DNA of 6,384 nucleotides from Armatimonadota bacterium (GTDB lineage: Bacteria; Armatimonadota; Zipacnadia; Zipacnadales; UBA11051): contig DPJP01000222.1 in NCBI GenBank assembly GCA_003542955.1, positions 20,655 through 27,038 of the forward strand, written 5' to 3'. Positions 1-6,327 of this stretch are shown piece by piece. Position 1 is the first letter of the stretch, and every line of letters starts with the position of its first letter. The position numbers and the translations under genes are program-made. The notes under the pieces are model-generated. The model searched no databases, had not been told where the DNA came from, and saw nothing but the letters and a program-made list of their open reading frames with translations.

Positions 1-2
1 GC

Positions 3-2111
3 GTGCTTCCCGCCCTGGCGCAACCGCGTCCGCCGTATGCGGCGATCACCCCACCGGAGCCGAAGCCTCTGCGTCCGTTCACCCGACGCCAGGGCGAGAG
101 GATCGTGATCGGCAACGGCTACTACCAGGCTGAGATCGACCTCAGCCGGGGCTTCGCCATCCGCGGCCTGCTCAACCACTGGGGCAACATGAAGATCGCG
201 CTCTCGCCGGCATCCGGCCTGGAAGTGCAGGTAGGCGACACCATCCTGACAGGGAGAGCCTTCAAGGTCGCCCGTGTCGACATCGTCGGCACCAGTACGC
301 GCATCATCCTTGACAGCACGTACCCGGATATCCCCGTCAGGGTCGCCGTGACCGTTCAGCCTAAGGGAAGCCCGCAGCTAGCGGTGGGGGCCGTCGTGAC
401 CAACCTCGGGCAGAACGCGCTCAATGCGCAGATACGCCTCCCCGTGCTCCGCGAGATGACCATGGGGGCCGTCGATGATACGTGGCTGTGCTTCCCGCGC
501 TACACGAGCGTGGTCACCGATCAGCCGGGCTTCCTCATCTCGCCCAATGACCGCTCCTTCTGCATGCAGTTTGTCGATGCGAGCAATCCCCGCGAGGGAG
601 CCGGGCTGTCGCTGCTCACCCACAACCGGGACAACTCGCCCATCGAGTATGCGCTGGGGAAGAACGCCAACGGCGTCACAGCCTTCATCCAGTATGATCC
701 CACCTACTACAGGCTCGAGCCTGGGCAGGCGCGAGAACTCACCGAGACCTGCCTCGCATTCCATCCTGGCGACTGGCATCAGGCGATGGCTGCATACCAG
801 GAGTGGCTCGGCGCGTGGTACCAGCCCGTGCGTTCACAGGACAAGGACTGGTTCCGAAAGCTCGCCTTCATGCGCGTGCACCTGACCGACAAAGCCTACT
901 CATGGGCGATCCCTGTCTACGACGCGGAGAGCAGTGAGTACCGCATCGATTCCTTCATCTCCGGCGACACCGAATACATGGGCGGCCTGAAGCCTGAAAT
1001 CGTCCATCTCGGCGGCTGGTGTGACTTCAATCGGCTCATCGGCGGCGATTTCCTCGGAGGTGACTATGCCGTCGAGGACTACACGGGCGGAGCGGAGACC
1101 CTGAAGGCGGCCGTGCGCAAGCTTCAGGATGAGCACGAGATCCCCGTATCGGTCTACATGATCCCAGATAGTTGCAGCAAGGAATCGAGAATCGGCAAGG
1201 CTATCGGGGAGCAGGCTGCGTTGGTGCGCGAGGACGGCTCGAAGCAACAGGATGAGCACACCTGGTATGTCTGCACCGACTACGAGCCATGGCGCGATCA
1301 CTACATCGACGCAGCCGTCCGCACGCAGCGCGAGCTCGGTCTCAAGGCGCTCTACGTCGATGTATTCGGCTACTCCGGCGGCCACCGCTGCTACTCGCCC
1401 GACCACGGCCACCCCGTGCCCACGGCGGCGCCGCGCGCGACAGAGCGCTTCATCCGGCGGCTCCGAGAGGCTCTGCCGCCCGATGTGGCCATCTGGTCGG
1501 AGTTCCCACTTGGTGATGTCAGTTCCCAGTACATCGACGGCAACATCACCTACTACTCGCTCTACTGGAACGAGTACTTCGGCAAGACCTTCGACGCCAC
1601 CGGCCGCGCCCCGCAGCACGCCCCCTTGCCGCGTGACCTGTACCGGTATGTCTTCCCAAACGTGCGCCAGTTCGTCTTCACCTGCGGCATGCCCGACTGG
1701 GCGAGCGACCAGAAGTTTGTCTTCTTTGACGCCCAGGCGCTCTACGATATCTCCTGGTTCCTCTACGCCGGCACGCACCTCGATGATATGCGGAAGGCGC
1801 TGCGCCTGCAGGTCGAGTATGCCGATTGTTTCGCATCCGGGAGCCCCACGCCCGATGTCCCCACGGAGCGGTACGGCGTACACGCCAATGCATTCCCGGG
1901 TGAGGGCCGCACCGCCTACACGCTCTACAACACCAACTACTCCACGGTTCGCGGTGCGGTGCTGCGGGTGCCTCACGAGCCGGGGATGAAATACCGTGAT
2001 CTGTGGTATGACCGCCTGCTGGAGCCCGAGATCGAGCGCGGCCACGCCGTCCTGTCCGTCGCCCTGCACCCGCAGGAGCTGGGCTGTATCCTCCAGGAGA
2101 GGAGAAGATAG
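3..2111 (+). CDS. Exported glycosidase-like TIM-barrel protein, possibly DUF6259 family (5' partial)
   Basis: Probable secreted carbohydrate-active enzyme; the substrate cannot be told. The gene is cut by the left edge: the frame is open to base 1-3 and the first visible residues (LPALAQP) look like the end of a signal peptide with cleavage after ALA, so the true start lies outside the window. About 702 residues are visible. Residues 30-270 are strand-rich and look like an N-terminal beta-sandwich (supersandwich) domain. Residues 285-610 look like a TIM barrel, with HLGGW at 336-339, YMIPDS at 385-390, YVDVFG at 451-456 and WSE at 498-500. Asp453, following the hydrophobic strand LKALYVDV, sits where GH36/GH31/GH101-type barrels place their nucleophile; Glu500 or a nearby Asp could be the acid/base. 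Residues 620-700 resemble a closing beta domain. The overall design recalls DUF6259 proteins, recognised from memory only. Codon bias is typical of the neighbours. The gene is followed after 5 bases by the URO-D-like gene, implying one operon. Hydrolase activity is inferred. Confidence 0.72.
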   Translation: MLPALAQPRPPYAAITPPEPKPLRPFTRRQGERIVIGNGYYQAEIDLSRGFAIRGLLNHWGNMKIALSPASGLEVQVGDTILTGRAFKVARVDIVGTSTRIILDSTYPDIPVRVAVTVQPKGSPQLAVGAVVTNLGQNALNAQIRLPVLREMTMGAVDDTWLCFPRYTSVVTDQPGFLISPNDRSFCMQFVDASNPREGAGLSLLTHNRDNSPIEYALGKNANGVTAFIQYDPTYYRLEPGQARELTETCLAFHPGDWHQAMAAYQEWLGAWYQPVRSQDKDWFRKLAFMRVHLTDKAYSWAIPVYDAESSEYRIDSFISGDTEYMGGLKPEIVHLGGWCDFNRLIGGDFLGGDYAVEDYTGGAETLKAAVRKLQDEHEIPVSVYMIPDSCSKESRIGKAIGEQAALVREDGSKQQDEHTWYVCTDYEPWRDHYIDAAVRTQRELGLKALYVDVFGYSGGHRCYSPDHGHPVPTAAPRATERFIRRLREALPPDVAIWSEFPLGDVSSQYIDGNITYYSLYWNEYFGKTFDATGRAPQHAPLPRDLYRYVFPNVRQFVFTCGMPDWASDQKFVFFDAQALYDISWFLYAGTHLDDMRKALRLQVEYADCFASGSPTPDVPTERYGVHANAFPGEGRTAYTLYNTNYSTVRGAVLRVPHEPGMKYRDLWYDRLLEPEIERGHAVLSVALHPQELGCILQERRR
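2095..2104 (+). promoter_or_regulatory. Shine-Dalgarno tract for the URO-D-like gene
   Basis: A doubled purine tract AGGAGAGGAG lies inside the last codons of the upstream glycosidase gene and ends 12 bases before the ATG at 2117. The upstream stop (2109-2111) sits between this tract and the start codon, so ribosomes finishing the first gene can reinitiate on the second. This supports ATG 2117 as the start and translational coupling of the two genes. Confidence 0.6.
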
Positions 2112-2116
2112 CGGCC

Positions 2117-3220
2117 ATGGAGCAGCTCTTCCAGACAGACGTGCTCAGCAAGCGCGAGCGGGTCGAGGCGGCCCTCAACCTGCAACCCGTCGATCACGTG
2201 CCGATCCTCGAGCAGCTCAGCTACAACCCGCGCGTGATTGCGGACTGGACCGGTAAGCCGATCGAGGGCTTCGACTATACAGTGGATGACATCTGTGAGG
2301 TCATCCGGCTGACGACCGACCTCATCATGCCGCCCGTAGCCCCGCGTGGTACAGAGCGCTACACAACCTCCGAGGGCTTCACGTACCAGAACGACAACTG
2401 GACGAGCTGGCGCGTGGCCCGCCCCTTTGAAGATGTGGAGGGGGCACGGGAGTGGCTCATCGCCCGCACGCAGACCCTTGCCGCCGCGGAGGCGGACCCC
2501 GCGCAGGCCCGTGCAGACTACGCACGGATGATGACGCAGTTGCAGGCGAAGATAGGGGAGACGGTCATACTCAAGTACCACGACATCGGCTTCTGCGCGG
2601 CCTATGACGCCATGGGCCTGGAGCTGTTCGTCTACTTCGTTCATGACCACCCCGATGTGTTCGCCGAGTACATGGCAGCCAGCGCCGCCCGACGCCTCGA
2701 GTGGGTCCGGGCCGTCGCCGACCCCGCGCTCTCGCCCGTCATCCTCATCGCCGAGGACTTCGCGACCAAGCAGGGCCCGATCTTCCCGCCCGATTTCATG
2801 CGTTGCCACCATTACCCTAACGTCGAGCAGGTGACCGCCGCGTGGCACGAGCACGGCGTCAAAGTGCTCTACCACAGTGACGGCAACTACAGGAAAGCGA
2901 TCCCGGACCTCATCGCCTGCGGAGTGGATGGCTTCTACTGCCTCGAGCCGAACGTGGGGATGGACGCCGTGGAACTCAAGTCGACGTGGCCGAACATGGT
3001 CTGGGCCGGCGGCATCGACGGCGTTGACCTGCTTGAGCGGGGCACACCCGAGCAGGTGCGCGCCGAGGTGCGTCGCCACATTCTCCAGACCGATGCTCTG
3101 CGAACGGGCGGCATGTTCCTCGCATCATCAAGCGAGATCAACCCGCCAATCCCGCCGGAGAACTTCCGTGCGATGGTCGAGGCCGTGGGTGAGCTTCAGA
3201 ACCCGGATTTCACTGCGTAG
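2117..3220 (+). CDS. Uroporphyrinogen decarboxylase (URO-D) family protein, divergent, function unknown
   Basis: A 367-residue cytoplasmic protein of the URO-D/methylcobamide:CoM methyltransferase superfamily, close to the usual family length. Family marks are RERVEAALNLQPVDHVPI (13-30), AEDFATKQGPIFPPDFM (212-228), VLYHSDGN (250-257), AGGIDGVDLLERGTPEQVR (297-315) and INPPIPPENF (341-350). It is not a typical HemE: the N-terminal RQAGR motif that binds the porphyrin carboxylates is absent (VPILEQLSYN is in its place). It is also unlike MtaA/MtbA methyltransferases, whose zinc is held by His-X-Cys and a distant Cys: here the first site reads His253-Ser-Asp255 and the second falls in a Ser-Ser-Ser run (337-339). 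The start at 2117 is backed by a purine-rich tract and a 5-base gap after the glycosidase gene. No signal peptide is seen. Related divergent URO-D-like genes are common in environmental polysaccharide degraders, but their reaction is not known to me. The family is secure; the function is open. Confidence 0.88.
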   Translation: MEQLFQTDVLSKRERVEAALNLQPVDHVPILEQLSYNPRVIADWTGKPIEGFDYTVDDICEVIRLTTDLIMPPVAPRGTERYTTSEGFTYQNDNWTSWRVARPFEDVEGAREWLIARTQTLAAAEADPAQARADYARMMTQLQAKIGETVILKYHDIGFCAAYDAMGLELFVYFVHDHPDVFAEYMAASAARRLEWVRAVADPALSPVILIAEDFATKQGPIFPPDFMRCHHYPNVEQVTAAWHEHGVKVLYHSDGNYRKAIPDLIACGVDGFYCLEPNVGMDAVELKSTWPNMVWAGGIDGVDLLERGTPEQVRAEVRRHILQTDALRTGGMFLASSSEINPPIPPENFRAMVEAVGELQNPDFTA

Positions 3221-3300
3221 AATGCACGACGACGACGCGGCGCAGGCCGTTCGGCAAGTCGCAGGCCTTCCAACCCGCACCAGACCGGCAAACTCACAGC

Positions 3301-3308
3301 GGACGGAG
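3301..3308 (+). promoter_or_regulatory. Ribosome binding site deciding the start of the GH-A hydrolase
   Basis: GGACGGAG ends 8 bases before the ATG at 3317, an ideal Shine-Dalgarno distance. A possible GTG start at 3308 would overlap this tract and so cannot use it. This favours ATG 3317, which also puts a hydrophobic signal peptide right at the N terminus. Confidence 0.65.
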
Positions 3309-3316
3309 TGCTGACA

Positions 3317-4735
3317 ATGGCTTCCACACCATGGATGGTTCTTGGTCTCACGCTCATTACCGCTATTGCCCTGGCGGAGCCGATCCGCCTGCACCCGGAG
3401 AATCCCCACTACTTCCTGTTCCGGGGGCAGCCGGAGGTGCTCATCACCTCCGGCGAGCACTACGGCGCCGTCCTCAACCTCGACTTCGACTACACCAGGT
3501 ACCTCGACACGCTCGCAGCCGACGGGCTCAACAACACCCGCACCTTCGTCGGCTCGTACTGCGAGCCTGACGGCGCGTTCAAGATAGCCCGCAATACGCT
3601 TGCGCCCACGGCCGGTCGCTTCATCTGCCCGTGGGCCCGCAGCAACGTGCAGGGCTACTCCAACGGCGGCAACAAGTTCGACCTGACCAGGTGGGATGAG
3701 GACTACTTCGCGCGACTGCACGACTTCCTCGCGAAAGCCTCAGACCGCGGCATCGTTGTCGAAATCAACCTGTTCTGCCCGTTCTACGGGGACGCCCAGT
3801 GGCAACTGAGCCCGATGAACACGATCAACAACATCAACGGGATCGGCACCGTGTCACGCGAGCAGGCCTATGCCGTGGATGGAGAGGCCGCCCTGCTGGG
3901 TGTGCAGGAGGCAATGACGCGGGAGATCGTCACGCGGCTGAACGGGTATGACAACATCTACTTCGAGATCATGAATGAGCCCTACATCCGCGGTGTCCCG
4001 GATACCTGGGAGCGCCGTATCGCCGACGTGATTGCCGATACCGAGCGCTCTCTGCCGAACAGGCACATCATCTCGCAGAACATCGCCAACGGGAAGAAGC
4101 AGGTGACCGACCCCCACCCGGCGGTCTCGCTGCTCAACTTCCACTATGCCTTCCCGCCGGTCACCGTCGCCATGAACTACGACCTGGGACTTGCCATCGG
4201 AGACAATGAGACCGGCTTCAAAGGCACTGGAGACGACCACTACCGGATCGAGGGCTGGGCATTCATCCTCGCCGGTGGGGCGCTCTACAACAACCTCGAC
4301 TACTCGTTCGCCGTCGGGCACGAGGGCGGCACATTCCAGTACCCCGACACGCAGCCCGGTGGCGGTACGGCGGCCCTGCGGAGGTCCTTGCGCGCGCTCT
4401 ATCAGTTCATGCGCGGCTTCGACTTCATCCGCATGGCGCCCACCCCAAATGTGATCGCCGGCGGCCTGCCGAACGGTGTGAGCGCATCGGTCCTCGCCGA
4501 GGAAGGCAAGCAGCACGCCATCTACCTGTATGGCGACCCGAAGGCCCCCACCTCACGGCGTGCGCAGTTGATCCTCACGCTCCCGGCAGGGGAGTACTGG
4601 GCTGCCTGGGTGGATCCGCTCAACGGCGAGGTCATCGAGAACTCCCGCTTCGCGCACACCGGGGCCGAGGCGAAGCTGGCCTCACCGGAGTTCAGCCTGG
4701 ATGTTGCGCTGAATCTGCGGCGGCTGGGGGAGTAG
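3317..4735 (+). CDS. Secreted clan GH-A (GH5/cellulase-like) glycoside hydrolase with C-terminal beta-sandwich
   Basis: A 472-residue exported hydrolase with a probable retaining mechanism; substrate unknown. Residues 1-20 form a Sec-type signal peptide (hydrophobic core VLGLTLITAIALA, likely cleavage after ALA before EP), although the N-region carries no Lys or Arg, which is unusual. The catalytic TIM barrel spans about 30-370. IYFEIMNEPY (214-223) carries the clan GH-A Asn-Glu-Pro motif, giving Glu221 as likely acid/base. NFHY (274-277) matches the His/Tyr strand that follows, and AIGDNETGF (293-301) offers Glu298 as likely nucleophile. The C-terminal 80 residues, with LPAGEYWAAWVDPLNGEV (422-439), resemble the small 'putative collagen-binding' beta domain often fused to such barrels (PF12904-like). 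The GTG at 3308 would add three residues but overlaps the ribosome binding site. It lies 96 bases after the URO-D-like gene and may share its transcript. The exact GH family could be GH5 or an unnumbered DUF4038-like group. Confidence 0.8.
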   Translation: MASTPWMVLGLTLITAIALAEPIRLHPENPHYFLFRGQPEVLITSGEHYGAVLNLDFDYTRYLDTLAADGLNNTRTFVGSYCEPDGAFKIARNTLAPTAGRFICPWARSNVQGYSNGGNKFDLTRWDEDYFARLHDFLAKASDRGIVVEINLFCPFYGDAQWQLSPMNTINNINGIGTVSREQAYAVDGEAALLGVQEAMTREIVTRLNGYDNIYFEIMNEPYIRGVPDTWERRIADVIADTERSLPNRHIISQNIANGKKQVTDPHPAVSLLNFHYAFPPVTVAMNYDLGLAIGDNETGFKGTGDDHYRIEGWAFILAGGALYNNLDYSFAVGHEGGTFQYPDTQPGGGTAALRRSLRALYQFMRGFDFIRMAPTPNVIAGGLPNGVSASVLAEEGKQHAIYLYGDPKAPTSRRAQLILTLPAGEYWAAWVDPLNGEVIENSRFAHTGAEAKLASPEFSLDVALNLRRLGE

Positions 4736-4751
4736 GCCCCGGAGGCTTGCC

Positions 4752-4779
4752 GTGCCGTGCGTGGTCCCTTCACCGGCAC
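4752..4779 (+). terminator. Bulged hairpin downstream of the GH-A hydrolase, weak terminator candidate
   Basis: Sixteen bases after the stop codon, GTGCCG (4752-4757) can pair with CGGCAC (4774-4779). An inner GTG (4761-4763) can pair with CAC (4771-4773), leaving a 3-base bulge and a 7-base loop. No U-tract follows, so it may only protect the 3' end of the transcript or be chance in GC-rich DNA. Confidence 0.3.
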
Positions 4780-4823
4780 ACTGCAGCACGTGCGCGCAAT
4801 CCAACCTTCCCGGCCCCATGTAG

Positions 4824-4841
4824 CACAGACTTCAGTCTGTG
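4824..4841. repeat. REP-like 18-base palindrome
   Basis: CACAGACT (4824-4831) and AGTCTGTG (4834-4841) are exact reverse complements separated by TC, giving a perfect 8-bp stem with a 2-base centre. It lies between convergent genes, where REP-type or other dispersed palindromes often sit. Only one copy is in the window, so its dispersed nature is inferred. It could also act as a stem-loop at the 3' ends of both transcripts or as a protein-binding dyad. The flanks (GTAG on the left, GGTGTG on the right) do not extend the symmetry. Confidence 0.55.
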
Positions 4842-4920
4842 GGTGTGCCATGAGCCGATAGTGTGTGCTTAATATGGCGTGTCAATGGCGCAAACGTGAC
4901 GATGGGCCGCCGCCCTATCG

Positions 4921-4960
4921 TGAGATTCTGAGATTCTTGAGATTCCTGAGACAATGAGAC
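4921..4960. repeat. Degenerate tandem repeat of TGAGATTC, five units
   Basis: Five adjacent units of 8-9 bases begin with TGAGA: TGAGATTC (4921), TGAGATTCT (4929), TGAGATTCC (4938), TGAGACAA (4947) and a partial TGAGAC (4955). The first three share all eight core bases; the last two diverge after TGAGA. The pattern is out of keeping with the GC-rich surroundings. It may have arisen by slippage or be a leftover of a satellite or mobile sequence; a binding array is less likely between convergent gene ends. Confidence 0.7.
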
Positions 4961-5002
4961 GAGGACACGTGGATGCCCGGGCAACACAATATGGCATCAA
5001 CC

Positions 5003-5020
5003 GGGCGCCAATCGGTGCCC
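5003..5020 (-). terminator. Small hairpin past the end of the sialidase-like gene, weak terminator candidate
   Basis: GGGCGCC (5003-5009) and GGTGCCC (5014-5020) form a 7-bp stem around the loop AATC. It lies 16 bases beyond the stop of the - strand gene. In the - strand transcript one pair is an A-C mismatch, whereas on the + strand it is a G-U wobble, so the hairpin is better formed by + strand RNA. No T-run follows on either strand. Weak support as a terminator. Confidence 0.25.
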
Positions 5021-5036
5021 CTGCCGGAGACTTCGC

Positions 5037-6155
5037 CTACCGTTCCTTCACCCCCGTCGCCTGGTTGACCACGACCCGCTGTCGCACCGCCCCGGACACC
5101 GGCTCCCCGGCCAGCACGTCCTCCTCCGTGAAAGTCGCCATCAGTATCTGCTTGGCGCCCGTGCGTTCGAAGTCATAGATGAGGTAGAGTATCCCATCGG
5201 GTCCCTGCGTGCCGTCCGGATAGGAGACCTGCACGCGCTCGTCAACCATGTACCCGCCCTGCCAGGTACCCCCATCATCGAGCGACACGTACGCCGTCAG
5301 GTGCGAGCGTGTCTTTCCATCCGGCGGATTGTGCTTGACCAGCAGCAGGTTACCCGAGGCCAGCCGCCGGATGAAGAAGCGCGCGGCCGGCACATGCTCG
5401 ATGGCGCTCACATTGCTTGGCGTCCACGTCCTCCCGCCGTCCTCGGAGACACTCTCGCCGATTCCATAGGTGGTCCGCGCCAGGAGCCATACACTCCCGT
5501 CTGCACGCTCGACGAGCATGTGCTCATCGCACGAACGTCCTTCCACATCACAGCCTCCCAGCAGCTTCCACGTCTTGCCCTGATCCGTGGAGCCGACTGC
5601 GTTCGAGCCGCTCTCGTGTGGCGTCAGGCGCTCATTTTCCGGTTCACACTGGATGGGCGGTCTCGACCACACTGCAGCGGGCAACAGCCAGTCGCCGTTA
5701 CTCAGGACGGTGGGTTTGTTCATCATGACCCCGTTACAGAGCCGTCGTGGGGCCGACCAGTGCGGATCTGCCGCATCGGGCTCATCGGTGGTCATGGCCC
5801 ACACACCCCCACGGCCATCCCACAGGCTCCAACCCTGCGCCCAGAACAGCCACAGCCTGCCTGTCGGGTCGAGCCACAGGCAGGGATCGAACGCACGGAC
5901 CTGCCCCGGACAGTCGATGATGAGCTTCACTCCCGACCACGTATGCCCGTCATCGTCGCTCGAGGAGAGCATGACGTAGTTCCACGGGCCCTCCGTCGGC
6001 CCGCCGCCGTACCAGGTTGCCCAGAGGCGCCCGCCGGGAGCACGCTCGATGCCCGGTATCCCCTGGAATATCCGCACTTCGTCGGCATACTCCGGTCCGG
6101 GCTTGGTGATGATACTGGGGGGCTGAAGCGCGAGATCGACTGGTTGGTCTCCCAT
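5037..6155 (-). CDS. Sialidase-like BNR/Asp-box six-bladed beta-propeller protein
   Basis: A 372-residue probable glycoside hydrolase or sugar-binding propeller of the sialidase superfamily. Four Asp-boxes (S-X-D-X-G-X-T-W) are plain: SDDDGHTW (66-73), STDQGKTW (189-196), SEDGGRTW (237-244) and SLDDGGTW (291-298). Other family-like segments are RIFQGIPGIERAP (28-40), MMNKPTVLSNGDWLLP (144-159), LLARTTYGIGES (224-235), ARFFIRRLASGNLLLVKH (258-275) and SYPDGTQGPDG (311-321). The Arg-Ile-Pro motif giving the first catalytic arginine of true sialidases is read here as GIP, so cleavage of sialic acid is doubtful; a related acidic or deoxy sugar linkage, or no catalysis, is possible. No signal peptide is seen, so it appears cytoplasmic, unlike most sialidases. 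ATG 6155 was chosen because AAGGAG lies 10 bases upstream; an upstream GTG at 6227 adds 24 Pro/Arg-rich residues unlike the family. It faces the + strand hydrolase tail to tail and is a separate transcription unit. Confidence 0.85.
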   Translation of the reverse strand: MGDQPVDLALQPPSIITKPGPEYADEVRIFQGIPGIERAPGGRLWATWYGGGPTEGPWNYVMLSSSDDDGHTWSGVKLIIDCPGQVRAFDPCLWLDPTGRLWLFWAQGWSLWDGRGGVWAMTTDEPDAADPHWSAPRRLCNGVMMNKPTVLSNGDWLLPAAVWSRPPIQCEPENERLTPHESGSNAVGSTDQGKTWKLLGGCDVEGRSCDEHMLVERADGSVWLLARTTYGIGESVSEDGGRTWTPSNVSAIEHVPAARFFIRRLASGNLLLVKHNPPDGKTRSHLTAYVSLDDGGTWQGGYMVDERVQVSYPDGTQGPDGILYLIYDFERTGAKQILMATFTEEDVLAGEPVSGAVRQRVVVNQATGVKER

Positions 6156-6165
6156 GGGCGTGGGT

Positions 6166-6171
6166 CTCCTT
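6166..6171 (-). promoter_or_regulatory. Ribosome binding site deciding the start of the sialidase-like gene
   Basis: On the - strand AAGGAG occupies 6171 to 6166, with a 10-base spacer to the ATG at 6155-6153. It is a near-consensus Shine-Dalgarno sequence, and it argues against starting at the GTG at 6227, which would make this motif part of the coding sequence. Confidence 0.7.
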
Positions 6172-6285
6172 GGTATGCTTGTCTGCTGCCTGGACGCTGG
6201 CGGAAGTTTTCGTCCCGGTGCCCCCACAAGCCTTCATCTGGCACAGGTTCGCGCAACACCCGCGCGGAAGTCTCCCGGAGAGTGT

Positions 6286-6327
6286 AAGCCGAGGTGCCAC
6301 GATACCTGCTGACTCAAAGCCGAGGTG
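6286..6327. repeat. Pair of 11-base direct repeats, 31 bases apart, possible operator
   Basis: AAGCCGAGGTG occurs at 6286-6296 and again at 6317-6327. The 31-base step is close to three helical turns, so both copies would face the same side of the DNA, as expected for two bound copies of one regulator. They lie 131 to 172 bases upstream of the sialidase-like start codon. The repeat is seen; the operator role is inferred, and chance is possible in GC-rich DNA. Confidence 0.45.

Larger units (their letters stand above)
4736..5036. other. Convergent intergenic region without a gene
   Basis: This stretch of about 300 bases separates the ends of the + strand hydrolase gene and the - strand sialidase-like gene. 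I see no credible coding sequence. It contains a bulged hairpin just past the + strand gene, an 18-base palindrome, a degenerate tandem repeat of TGAGATTC and a small hairpin just past the end of the - strand gene; each is listed separately. None is followed by a run of T on the relevant strand, so classical intrinsic terminators are not obvious. The middle (about 4860-4920) is locally less GC-rich than the genes and carries no recognised motif. Confidence 0.7.

Noticed and set aside
900..2069. Long open frame of 389 codons on the - strand
   Set aside because: It lies wholly antisense to the glycosidase-like gene. It has no recognisable domain, and its length is explained by GC-rich third positions of the real gene.
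1973..3079. Long open frame of 368 codons on the - strand
   Set aside because: Antisense to the end of the first gene and most of the URO-D-like gene, whose family motifs are unmistakable. No domain or start signal supports it.
2117..3220. Annotation as HemE (haem biosynthesis)
   Set aside because: The RQAGR active-site motif is missing and no other haem genes are nearby; only the fold family is supported.
3241..3267. Repeat CGCAGGCC at 3241-3248 and 3260-3267, also able to pair as AGGCC/GGCCT
   Set aside because: Short and GC-rich, with a 15-base loop for the hairpin; expected by chance at this composition.
3222..3314. Thirty-codon frame starting MHDDDAAQAV between the URO-D-like and GH-A genes
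   Set aside because: It ends two bases before the ATG at 3317, which is suggestive of coupling, but no ribosome binding site precedes it and the product has no recognisable features.
4871..4995. AATATGGC repeated at 4871-4878 and 4988-4995, promoter-like AT content
   Set aside because: Only eight bases, with no -35 partner and no gene downstream on either strand that would need a promoter there.
4954..5178. Open frame of 74 codons on the + strand at the end of the intergenic gap
   Set aside because: It runs into the antisense of the propeller gene, has no ribosome binding site apart from the purine-rich tandem repeat, and shows no domain.
5301..6287. Open frame of 328 codons on the + strand
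   Set aside because: Antisense to the Asp-box propeller gene; composition is that of a shadow frame and no domain is seen.
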